Source: Bullera alba
Lineage: Eukaryota > Basidiomycota > Tremellomycetes > Tremellales > Bulleraceae
Assembly: GCA_001600095.1 (NCBI GenBank)
Contig: BCIX01000005.1
Span: 1,758,432-1,773,785 of the forward strand
DNA: 15,354 bases
Reading direction: 5' to 3'
Under the pieces are notes generated by a model. It saw nothing but the letters and a program-made list of their open reading frames with translations. It ran no database searches and had not been told where the DNA came from. Shown in pieces: positions 7,874 through 15,354 of this stretch. The position numbers were made by a program, and so were the translations under genes. Numbering within the stretch: position 1 is the stretch's first letter; each line of letters starts with the position of its first letter.

Positions 7874-10003
7874 ATGTTCAGACGACACGAGCCGTCTTTG
7901 GCAAAGCCTACATACCGGTGTGTTTCTCAGGCTGAAATTTGATATCGGCTGTAGCTGATCAATGATCGTCCGACCCCGCAGACACCTGCTAAATCCAACA
8001 GCTCAGACGCCTAGGTAAGGCAAATATCAAGATCCATAGTCTGACCTCTAGCAACCCTCTGCGCGTAGTGGCTCATTGTGACATCGATGCCGCGTATGCT
8101 CGTGAGTGCACTTAGACGGTTCCTCGCTGATGTACCAGAGTTTGAAGCTGTACGGATAGGTTCACCCGACCACGTACCCTTGATTGTTATACAATGGGAA
8201 ACGATCATCGCTGTCAACTATCCAGCAAGGAAGTATGGTATCAAGAGGTGGGTGAAATCTAAGGAAACCTCGCTCATCGCTAGATGCTCAACAATGGGCC
8301 CGAAAGAGGCCAAAGAGCTATGCCCGGATGTAGTCATTGTTCACACGGCTACCTACCGGCCTGGAGAGACTGAATCAGGGTATTGGGAAGACGCGAATGT
8401 ACTCACGCACAAGGTACGTGACTGTTTTGAAGATCGTCTGATCGTAAATCAGGTCAGCTTGGATCCTTACCGGCGAGAAAGTACAAAAGTGATCTCCATC
8501 TTCCGCGAGATGGTGCCCAAGGGCGTGGTCGGTGAGTTTATCCTTGGTGACTTCGTTGACGAAGAAAGAGAAAGCCAGTATCGATGAGGCATACATGGAC
8601 CTCACACCGCTAGTACTCGAGCGCCTTCTAGACCGATTCCCCTTCCTCTCCATCATCCCAGAAGATGCTCCCGAAGGCATTGATTCGATTCTTCCACCTG
8701 CTCCTCCGATAGATTGGTCCGGAGCTGGAAACGTACTGCCGACCAGCGATAGCTTTCAGGAAGATCCAGAAGAGGAAGATCATGAGGAGACGGAGTCTGC
8801 AAAGGCATGCTGGAGCGATTGGGCGCTTCGAATCGGAGCGGATATAATGGCGGACTTGCGGCAGGAGACTTGGACAAGGCTTCATTACACCACTTCGGCA
8901 GGAGTGGCACACAACAAGGCTATGGCAAAGGTGAGTAAATCCCTGCTACAAAGCTGATCCACAGCTTTGCTCTTCTGTCAAGAAACCCAATGGACAGACT
9001 GTACTTCGACACTCAGCAGTCGCAGCGTTCCTTCACGATACCCCTTTCACCGATGTGAGTCGTTCGAAGTGACAAAGCTGAATGTACAGATCCGCAACCT
9101 AGGAGGGAAATTGGGTCGCGCTGTGGCAGAGGAGTTTCAATGTGAGACTGTAGGGGATTTGAAGTAGGTCATCCATCCGCATCTTGCGCTGACCTCAGAA
9201 ATATCTCGCTTCCGAAGATGCAGAGTCGATTTGGTGAGGAGAGCATATGGATCTACAACCTGATAAGGGTGAGTCCTATACATGTATTGAGCTGAATATA
9301 GGGAATCGACGAGACCGCAGTGACTTCGCGCAGTCAGAACAAGACTATGCTGGCGAGCAAGAACCTCATACCGCCGTGTACGACCCCAGACGGAGCTCTA
9401 CATTGGATCGACTTGCTCTCCGGGGAGCTCAACTTGCGACTACTGGAGGCGAGAGAGTTGTCCCCTGGACTTTGGCCTAAGACTCTGGTACTCAGCTGGC
9501 GGACGGGATACGGGTACGGCAACAACTTGAGGTCGAGGCAAACCCCTTTCACCTACACCAAGGACATTGTCCCCGCACATATTGAGACTTTGGCAAAGCG
9601 GTTATGGAAGGAGGCTTGTCCCGAGATCCTGCGTAGGAAAGGCGGTATGGACGTGCATAGCGTAAGTCTTGGTCTATTGACGTATTGCTGATACTAGAAG
9701 TTGTCACTCCAGTTCTCAGGTGTCGAGCGGATGGAGATTGGACAGCGGAACATCACCAACTTCCTAGGCAAGCGTGTACGAGCCTCTCTTGGCGTTTCAT
9801 CTCCAAGCGATACACTAGGCAGCATATCCGACACCGATTGGAAATGCTCTAATTGCAGTCATCGCATCAGTATTGAGGAGGAAAGACTCGACTTGCTCGT
9901 TCAGGAACACCAAGATTACCATCTCGCCCTTCAGCTCAGTCAACCTCCAGAACCAAAGCGGGTCAAGAAGGACATCAGAGCTTTCTTCACCAAGCCAGGG
10001 TAG
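7874..10003 (+). CDS. RAD30: DNA polymerase eta (Y-family translesion polymerase), 568 aa, 12 exons
   Basis: This nuclear polymerase copies past UV dimers. Exons: 7874-7917, 7982-8014, 8052-8101, 8139-8247, 8284-8413, 8453-8531, 8569-8930, 8965-9054, 9090-9163, 9199-9268, 9302-9661, 9698-10003. The protein begins MFRRHEPSLAKPTYRHLL. Metal ligands are D36 and D38 (AHCDIDAAYAQFE) and D154-E155 (KASIDEAYMDLTP). The fingers/palm segment IIAVNYPARKYGIKR, the helix-hairpin region IRNLGGKLG, RFGEESIWIYNLIRGID and the little-finger strand LVLSWRTGYGYG follow in order. A UBZ-type ubiquitin-binding finger has C517-x2-C520 and H538-x3-H542 in the typical EHxDYHxAL context, with a longer inner gap than in the human protein. 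The last residues, KKDIRAFFTKPG, resemble a PCNA-binding PIP box lacking the usual Gln. The start at 7874 is the first ATG after an in-frame TAG. All junctions keep frame; one acceptor (8567-8568) is AAG. Confidence 0.95.
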
Positions 10004-10222
10004 ATGCCAGATTCAGCCCGTCAGCCTACGACCGGACGAGTGAGAGGAGGGGACAAGACAGAAAGCCTTCACTGGCTGGAGTAGATGATGTGCGAGACGT
10101 TTTACACACCAGTGAGCAAGGGTAGGAGCTTCAACAATCGACGCTGATCGTCTGTCACCTTCAGAGCAAATCGAATGTTCTCATCGCTACAACGCTGGAT
10201 GACGTCGATATTACGGATATCC
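10004..10222. other. Convergent 3' region, polymerase eta and ADP/ATP carrier
   Basis: These 219 bp lie between two facing stop codons and must contain both 3' UTRs. No gene, repeat or clear polyadenylation hexamer was recognised. Confidence 0.5.
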
Positions 10223-11462
10223 TCAGCCCGATCCCGCCGCATACACCTTGCCAAACACGGTTGACTGGAACAGGTCGTAGAGTGTCAACGCTCCTGCACC
10301 TGCTACACCTCTGTCGATTAGCAATGGTCCGACATTCTAGCACTCACCTGAGGATGTTCGCGCCGGCGCCTCGCATAAGGGTTCCAGCGCCCTCTGCGGC
10401 GATGACCTTTCGGAATGCGTCCAATGTCGAAGTGTACTTCACCGCCGAATCTCCTCCGACGGTCATCATCATCCTTCGGCGGATAGTGTCAAATGGATAT
10501 CTGCCGTCAGTCCAGCTTCGCAACGAAAGACTCACGCCACCAGACCTGCCAAGGTAGTGGAGCCGTACCCTACGACGAAGTTGGCCGCGGGATTGCCTTT
10601 CAGATTCTCGGGGAGGAGGGGTTTGAGTGAGTCGTATAGACCGAAGTATGCTCTATGCGTGAGCTCGAATGTATGATCTTGACCCACCCTCGATACACAA
10701 TGATGCCGACAACAGAAGGCATGAAGCCTCGGTACAGACCACTGACCCCGTCTGAAGCGAGTGTCTTCTTACTGAACACCTCAGCATCGACTTTGACTTT
10801 GTACTCACTAGACATCAATCATCCCGGTGAACTGTCGTTGCCCCCCTCGAGCTGCGTTCTTTGAGTCAACCGAGAGTCTGGTTCGGGCATAGTCCATCGA
10901 GTACACGAATAGACCTAGTACGAGTCAGCCACGATCAAACTTGATATGATGAGTCACAGTGCCGCTCACTTCCTGTAGCTCCAGCAGCAGCACCCGATGC
11001 GATATTGCCCAAGAGGAACCGAGCGTACCCGTCTTGGCGCTTGCTCCCGAAGATAGTCTTGAAGTAGTCCTTGAAGGCAAAGTTGAGAGCTTGGGTAGGG
11101 AAGTACCGGATCACATTGGTCCCATTTCCTCGCCAGAAGGACTTCAACCCTTCCTCTCGCTACAAGCGGGAATCAGATATGGCCGAGTTCCAATCTTTGT
11201 AGACTTACGTTGACCTTGGCTATAGGTCAGCTCAGTCCCCGGCAGCTCACTCACTGAATGTATTGACGATTCCCTTGTACTCGTCAGGTCGGATCTGAAC
11301 TAGTAGCTTAACTCGTTCCTGTAAATAGTCAGCGTGGACTTCTTCATGACTAGTCCTCGCGGACTTGCTCACAATGGGCGCAGCGACTGTCTTGGAAATA
11401 GAGGCGGCCACGCCTCCCATAAGGAAGTTGGTCGCCCAGTCCATCGAGCTCTGTGTGGTCAT
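10223..11462 (-). CDS. AAC: Mitochondrial ADP/ATP carrier, 300 aa, nine exons
   Basis: This inner-membrane carrier exchanges matrix ATP for cytosolic ADP. Exons: 11462-11373, 11318-11255, 11219-11209, 11159-10970, 10914-10809, 10771-10688, 10652-10536, 10500-10348, 10310-10223. All junctions are GT-AG and the sum is exactly 301 codons. Three carrier repeats are visible by their signatures: PIERVK (29-34), YSMDYARTR (123-131) and [12 protein letters not shown] (222-233). RRRMMM is diagnostic for the ADP/ATP carrier. [26 protein letters not shown] and [20 protein letters not shown] are further family hallmarks. Length equals the usual 300-310. There is no cleavable presequence, as expected. The first intron cuts directly before the ERVK half of the first signature. 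Exon 3 is only 11 nt (T-K-V-N coding) but is needed for frame and for NTFTKVNREEG. The name AAC follows the family; a paralogue number cannot be given. Confidence 0.97.
11209..11219 (-). other. 11-nt microexon in the ADP/ATP carrier
   Basis: CCAAGGTCAAC lies between an acceptor ending TATAG and a GTAAGT donor. With the A left from exon 2 it codes T-K-V-N. Removing it would break the frame and delete the conserved link between the first carrier signature and [12 protein letters not shown]. Confidence 0.8.
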
Positions 11463-12046
11463 AACTTGGGCTCTGTGTGTAGACGTGTGGATGTGTCAGT
11501 ATGAGGTAGTCACCATGTACTCTGGGTCACTGGGTAGTCACGCTGTCAAATGTACAGCTGGCTTTATGCCCTCCTCGGACGCGGTCTTCTCCGACGGGTA
11601 TCATATCTCCCGGCGTGCCGTGCCGTGATTTCCCGTGGTCCGAGTCGCCGTCGGGTCGGCTGATCGGCGCTCTCGTAGGAGATAACGATCGCATTTGGTA
11701 CGTATACGACGTCTCCTGTTTGGTATTCTGCCCGGACAGCAGCAGAGGATCAAGTCAGGGCAGGGATGAGCCACTAGAAGTGTTTCTATCGAAGACTAAA
11801 CATTACTTGCCGACGAGGTGGCTTTTGCAAGTTGCCGCATTACGCATCACCTACCAGAAGATACTTGAAGATTTGGCATGTATCGCTCATATGAGGAATG
11901 AGGATACTTGTTGTTTGGGCTATGATACGTCTCAGGTATTGGAGTAGAATGCTTCAGTGGCGCACACTCAAGTTCCACTAGGCAGACAGTCACGATGAGT
12001 ACCCCGAAGCAACAGACAACAATGGGAACCGATAGACCGGGGACGA
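11463..12046. promoter_or_regulatory. ADP/ATP carrier upstream region and phosphatase 3' flank
   Basis: No gene is supported. The longest open frames here begin with non-ATG codons and show no recognisable family motif. The part near 11462 is the carrier 5' UTR and promoter; a weak CATAAAG on the - strand near 11562-11568 is the only TATA-like element. The part near 12046 is the 3' flank of the phosphatase. Confidence 0.5.
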
Positions 12047-13525
12047 TCATATGCATCGGTTCCACTGGATAGTAGGCACCACGACCGCCACATCGTCCTG
12101 ACAGTGATCTTCTTCGTGATCGAGCGTAAGGAAAGCCGATGCGCGATGTCTGCCGACTTCGCCGAAACCCCAAGTCGAGCGGAGTAAATCTCGAGCGAGG
12201 TTCCGTTGGGCTGTATCGGGAGTGTCCAGCAACTTCCCTAGGTTCTCCACCCACATCCTCTCTTCTGTATGAGGTGGAGATCATCTGGAGGATATTCCGG
12301 ATTTGTCAAGCCATCCGAGGTGACGATAAGGAAAGCCTCGGCGGTGTTGGGTATGCGGTGATGTAGTGTATTGGGGACAGCTGTCATATACGGTGGCTAG
12401 CAGGGATGTCAGCTTGATCGACAAACGGACAGTGAGTATCATCATGCAGTACTCACCGTGACATTAAGAGCTGATAGTCGAGCCAACTTTGCCGCAGTCC
12501 TCATTGGCGAATCCAACTGAGGCCAGACTTTGTCCGTGTAGACGCTGGGCAGCTTGAACATCCCATCTCCCAAAGCTAATATCATAGTCAGACTCGCTGA
12601 TGTGGTGTACTCACCCCTCGTAACGGCGACCATTCCTAACAAGCGGTCATCCTCTCCTGATATCGCATCCGGTTCCCCAGGATGTGCTTCCTCTACTCTT
12701 CGCTTCTCATCCTCATTCGATTTGGCGTTATGTAGTCCGTCCACTAGCATTATCAAATCCCAGCTCTTCCCTTCGCTGTCCCTTACACCCAACACCGCTT
12801 CGCAGTCTCCGATATTGGCTGTCCAAACATCTGCCCCAACTCTTAGCACTACCAGAGCCGTCGAGCCTTGGCCATATCGGAGAACCTTGGCGTGGGCTTT
12901 AGGATCCTCGTTGATGATCTTGTTGATCTCGCCTTGGTCCATGTCTTCGAGAGCATCGGGGTTGGTAGGGAACAAATCGACAAAGTCCCTCCGCATCTGG
13001 TCTTCAAGTCCTATCAACGCCAAGGATAAGGCTTCAGCAATGGCGTCCGAGCTCGAGTGATCTCCCTTCCAAGCTGAAGTCGGAAGGTCGAGTATGGCTT
13101 CTCGGCACATATCGGGCAGCTTCGATATAGCGTAGGTCGATGTCTCCCACCCGGCATGACCATCGAGGAGAATGATCAAAGAAGCCGTGCGACCGGCGGG
13201 ATGTCGAGGTAGTTCGAATAGCTGGATATCATGCCGATCCTCGTTGGGCTATAGCTACGTCAGACCATCACACTATATCGTACGGAGAATACTTACGAAA
13301 GGGTCAGGACTCGGCTGGAAAGAGATAGCGCTGATATCGGTGCCGAATCCAGGCTTCACGTACTGGTCGAGCTCCGCTTTGATCGCCGCCTCATCGCAGA
13401 GTAAAGGTATAACGCCTCGCGGGGCGTATCCATCGAAACGGACAGTCGTTCTCGAGGTGATCGTTATCGCAGCACAGCTCAGACATAGCGGCTATGTAGT
13501 CAAAAGCAGAGATCCGATGTACCAT
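12047..13525 (-). CDS. PP2C-type phosphatase, pyruvate dehydrogenase phosphatase-like; 5' end unresolved, apparent frameshift
   Basis: This Mg/Mn-dependent Ser/Thr phosphatase resembles PDP1/Ptc5, which dephosphorylate and activate pyruvate dehydrogenase E1 in the mitochondrial matrix. Well supported exons are 13477-13297, 13248-12615, 12575-12457 and 12396-12047. An upstream exon ending at 13523 (intron 13522-13478, 45 nt) is possible because it removes a single in-frame TAG. Motifs in order: RFDGYAPRGVIPLL, PNEDRH (13248-13231), LLDGHAGWETS (Asp at 13164), YGQGSTALVVL, WTANIGDCEAVLG, LHNAKSNEDEKRRVEEAHPGEP, TRALGDGMFKLP, PPYMTAVPNT, LIVTSDGL (Asp at 12315-12313), QDDVAVVV (12097-12092). The metal-binding acidic residues are all present. 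SDGL and DDVAVVV lie in different frames with no GT donor between them, so one base seems to be missing or two extra within 12283-12241. The initiator is unknown. An Arg/Ser-rich frame starting at 13853 could encode a mitochondrial presequence. Confidence 0.85.
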
Positions 13526-13853
13526 TGCATTATGTGGTCCCGGTTGATGTTGACCATGCGTTCAGGCCCGGTCATGTCCAATCCCACCACTGTCCTCTCG
13601 CCCTGACAACGACGAGAGGCGACGGACGGCGCTCCGGGTTCGAACAGTCGGGCCGTGCATGGAGCAGAACTCCATTTGGCTTCCATGTGGCTTGGCGGTG
13701 TTGGTGTCCAGGTGCTGTGTCCTCGATGCCATGGGCAGCAACCGTTGGTGTAAACGTCCTGTGCAAGTTTTGGCGCAAGTTCTGTGAGTGCAGGAAGAGG
13801 GAACGAGGATAGCGGGTCGAAGCGCTTGTCAGCGCTGGTAAATGACACGTCAT
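13526..13853 (-). other. Candidate 5' exon(s) of the PP2C gene
   Basis: On the - strand the ATG at 13853 opens a frame whose first 37 residues are rich in Arg, Ser, Leu and Thr and lack acidic residues (MTCHLPALTSASTRYPRSLF onward, then RTFTPT), as in mitochondrial targeting sequences. A second frame covering 13848-13523 flows into the phosphatase through the 45-nt intron. How the two join is not evident: no strong donor-acceptor pair connects them. I record it as probable phosphatase leader without fixing exons. Confidence 0.4.
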
Positions 13854-14786
13854 TGAGTCGTTCCCGGCGGCCGGCCTTCCGGCCTCCCGAAGCCTTCAGC
13901 CAACCTCCAGTTCAACTGCTTTACGGCCGCTACACTCTGCAAGCAGCTCTGCTAGACTTGTCTCGACTACGCGACCTCGGAACCAGTACCGAAAGGCCTC
14001 GAAAGGCTGCATACCTCTGCTCGGGACGCAGCTTGAACTGGACAGAGATGGACCGATTTTAAGCTCCCCAACGGGCAACGGCTCCGAGACCCGAAGAGCA
14101 GATCAATTCCCAAAGCGCCAGTAGGCAAGATGCGAGTGGCTTTGCTAAGCCACGACAGATGACCAACCTGAGTCTGCGCGAGAGCTCAAGGCTCTGATGT
14201 ACCTACGGCCATGAACGGCAATAGATGGCCTTCACGAACCCTGCGCTAGAGACGGGAAAGACAGGGCGATCTGAGGATCTCGGATGGTGATTTTCGGCCA
14301 ACCAATGCCCCACTCCTCGGGACCTCTCCGGCACTGCCTCTTACCAAGCTCGGGAGTCGACATCTCGACATCACGCTGCAAGGACAGAGAAGGACAGTAG
14401 TCGCGGAAAGCCTCACCAGCCTTTGACCTGCGGCGGAGCCGAGAGCTTTCGAGGAACTTACAAGTTCGGGAGAGCGGATGGAACCAAATTAGCCTGATAC
14501 TCATCGGCCGACACCAGCCATCAGCCACTAATTCGCTTGCAGATCCCTTTCCTCTCCTCTTCTCCATCCTCACTGACATAACTCCATGGAGAGGACGGTT
14601 CGTCACGGCAAGAGTGCGTAAGAGCGAGATCTCAGCAGGCTAAAAATACACCTCGACTTTTATCTGATAGCAGGATCTCCAGTATGGAGCTGATGCTCGC
14701 TCGCTCACTGCATCCTATTAAATGCGTCCCAATAGGAAGAAGACTTATTTACTATCCTCCCACCAAGCGTCAATTCAACGCCAAAC
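13854..14786. promoter_or_regulatory. Divergent intergenic region, no supported gene
   Basis: About 0.93 kb without a convincing gene. Open frames in it start at GTG or are short and carry no motif. It holds a GC-rich inverted patch at 13866-13890 (GCCGG-CCTT-CCGGC with overlapping GGCCGGCC), a TTATCTGATAG double GATA-like motif near 14660-14672, and a TATTAAAT box before the next gene. A TGACACGTCA CRE-like element (13843-13852) overlaps the candidate phosphatase start. Confidence 0.45.
14716..14723 (+). promoter_or_regulatory. TATA-like box of the secreted-protein gene
   Basis: TATTAAAT lies 71 bp above the ATG at 14787, inside a small inverted repeat (CCTATT and AATAGG arms). Confidence 0.35.
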
Positions 14787-15354
14787 ATGCGCATTGCTCC
14801 TATGACACGAGCCGTCCTGGCTCTCATCTCACTCGCTCCAACCCTCGTGCTTGGCAGGAAGCTCAAAGTCTCGCTCAACCAAGAACCTTCCCGCTACTTC
14901 GCTGCGTGTCAGGACATCCTGACCAACTATCAATATGGCGATATCCCACTCCCGGCAGAGTACTACTCCGTCACGGAGTCTGCTATATGGAGAAGTTCGA
15001 TCATCGACTGCATGCACCATTACAATGCTACAGAGGATCAGATTATTCAAGGCTGGCAATACTGGTTGGCCAATGTGGATTCATACGCCGACTACCCTGT
15101 CACTAAACCGACTCTACAAGACTTCCTGGCAGGTATGAGCGACTCATATACTGTGTTCGATCCTCGCCTTGTGGTCCCGATGACTATCTTGAACAGCTCA
15201 ATGGTACCCAATGAAGCCGCTTTCAACGCTGGTCTTAGGACTGAGGTAGAATGGACCGATCAAATGAATTACGTATGTGCCGTGTCGCTCGAAATGGTTG
15301 ATGCTTATTGTAACCATCACAGCACCACGCTTTCGGCTGGTCTTTGTATATCCT
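14787..15354 (+). CDS. Secreted or vacuolar protein of unrecognised family, N-terminal part
   Basis: Exon 1 runs 14787-15272 (162 codons), followed by a 50-nt GT-AG intron (15273-15322) and the start of exon 2, which leaves the window at 15354. The ATG context is good (CCAAACATGCGC) and a TATA-like box sits at a normal distance. The first 23 residues form a clear signal peptide: basic MRIAPMTR, a hydrophobic AVLALISLAPTLVL core, and a likely cut after Gly before RKLKVS. The mature part is hydrophilic, rich in Tyr, Trp and Asp, with C42 and C76 able to pair, N-glycosylation motifs at N80-A-T (NAT) and N-S-S near residue 138, and ends HHAFGWSLYI at the edge, possibly leading into another membrane or catalytic segment. 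I do not recognise the family. Secretion is inferred from the signal peptide alone. Confidence 0.65.
   Translation, partial: MRIAPMTRAVLALISLAPTLVLGRKLKVSLNQEPSRYFAACQDILTNYQYGDIPLPAEYYSVTESAIWRSSIIDCMHHYNATEDQIIQGWQYWLANVDSYADYPVTKPTLQDFLAGMSDSYTVFDPRLVVPMTILNSSMVPNEAAFNAGLRTEVEWTDQMNYVCAVSLEMVDAYCNHHSTTLSAGLCIS

Noticed and set aside
11615..11947. 110-codon + strand frame upstream of the ADP/ATP carrier
   Set aside because: It starts with GTG rather than ATG, has no recognisable family motif and lies in the carrier promoter.
11847..12284. 145-codon - strand frame with a hydrophobic stretch near its C-terminus
   Set aside because: Most of it is an out-of-frame reading of the last phosphatase exon, whose true frame carries DDVAVVV.
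13478..13522. 31-nt intron version ending at the TAG 13494-13492 in the phosphatase
   Set aside because: It leaves the downstream frame out of register; the 45-nt version ending GAG keeps the frame, although the upstream exon remains tentative.
13634..13648. GGGTTCGAACAG, similar to a tRNA B box
   Set aside because: The invariant CC after GGTTCGANN is absent and no cloverleaf or A box could be placed around it.
14232..14606. 124-codon - strand frame
   Set aside because: The start is GTG, the composition is irregular, there is no motif, and no exon continuation was found.
1..15354. CRISPR array, insertion sequence, transposase, rRNA or tRNA genes
   Set aside because: No regularly spaced repeats, terminal inverted repeats with a transposase frame, or conserved RNA motifs were seen on either strand.

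Overview
The window is nuclear DNA from a fungus, most likely a basidiomycete yeast of the Tremellomycetes type. I infer this from densely split genes, GTGAGT-type donors, about 36 readable introns (27 of them only 33-39 nt long) and the closest recalled protein families. No bacterial operon, CRISPR array, rRNA, tRNA or intact mobile element was seen. Scattered single Ns (528, 770, 974, 1426, 5990, 6459, 7789) point to a draft assembly.

Layout from left to right: (1) the 3' part of a fungal-specific transcription factor, + strand, 9 exons visible, with the DNA-binding end outside the window; (2) a 327-aa nitrilase-superfamily amidohydrolase, - strand, 5 exons, whose stop codon lies 7 bp from that of the transcription factor; (3) a 775-bp divergent promoter region; (4) an intronless 701-aa GH36 alpha-galactosidase of bacterial-like sequence, + strand; (5) an intronless 284-aa short-chain dehydrogenase, - strand, followed by a decayed second copy of its own 3' end; (6) a repeat-rich promoter region; (7) DNA polymerase eta, + strand, 12 exons, 568 aa, complete from the N-terminus to the ubiquitin-binding zinc finger and PCNA-binding tail; (8) the mitochondrial ADP/ATP carrier, - strand, 9 exons including an 11-nt microexon, 300 aa; (9) a pyruvate-dehydrogenase-phosphatase-type PP2C, - strand, with an unresolved 5' end and an apparent frameshift before its last motif; (10) about 0.9 kb without a convincing gene; (11) the start of a secreted protein of unrecognised family, + strand, running off the right edge.

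The genes do not form one obvious pathway. Polymerase eta, the ADP/ATP carrier and the phosphatase are housekeeping functions (DNA damage bypass, mitochondrial energy exchange, control of pyruvate dehydrogenase). The left half, with a regulator, a nitrilase, an alpha-galactosidase and a reductase, looks more accessory. The strongest unusual signals are the 3.2-kb intron-free block (4035-7267) inside an intron-saturated genome, the very uniform ultrashort introns, the 11-nt microexon, the decayed tandem copy behind the reductase, and the break in the phosphatase. I found no clearly new multi-gene system.
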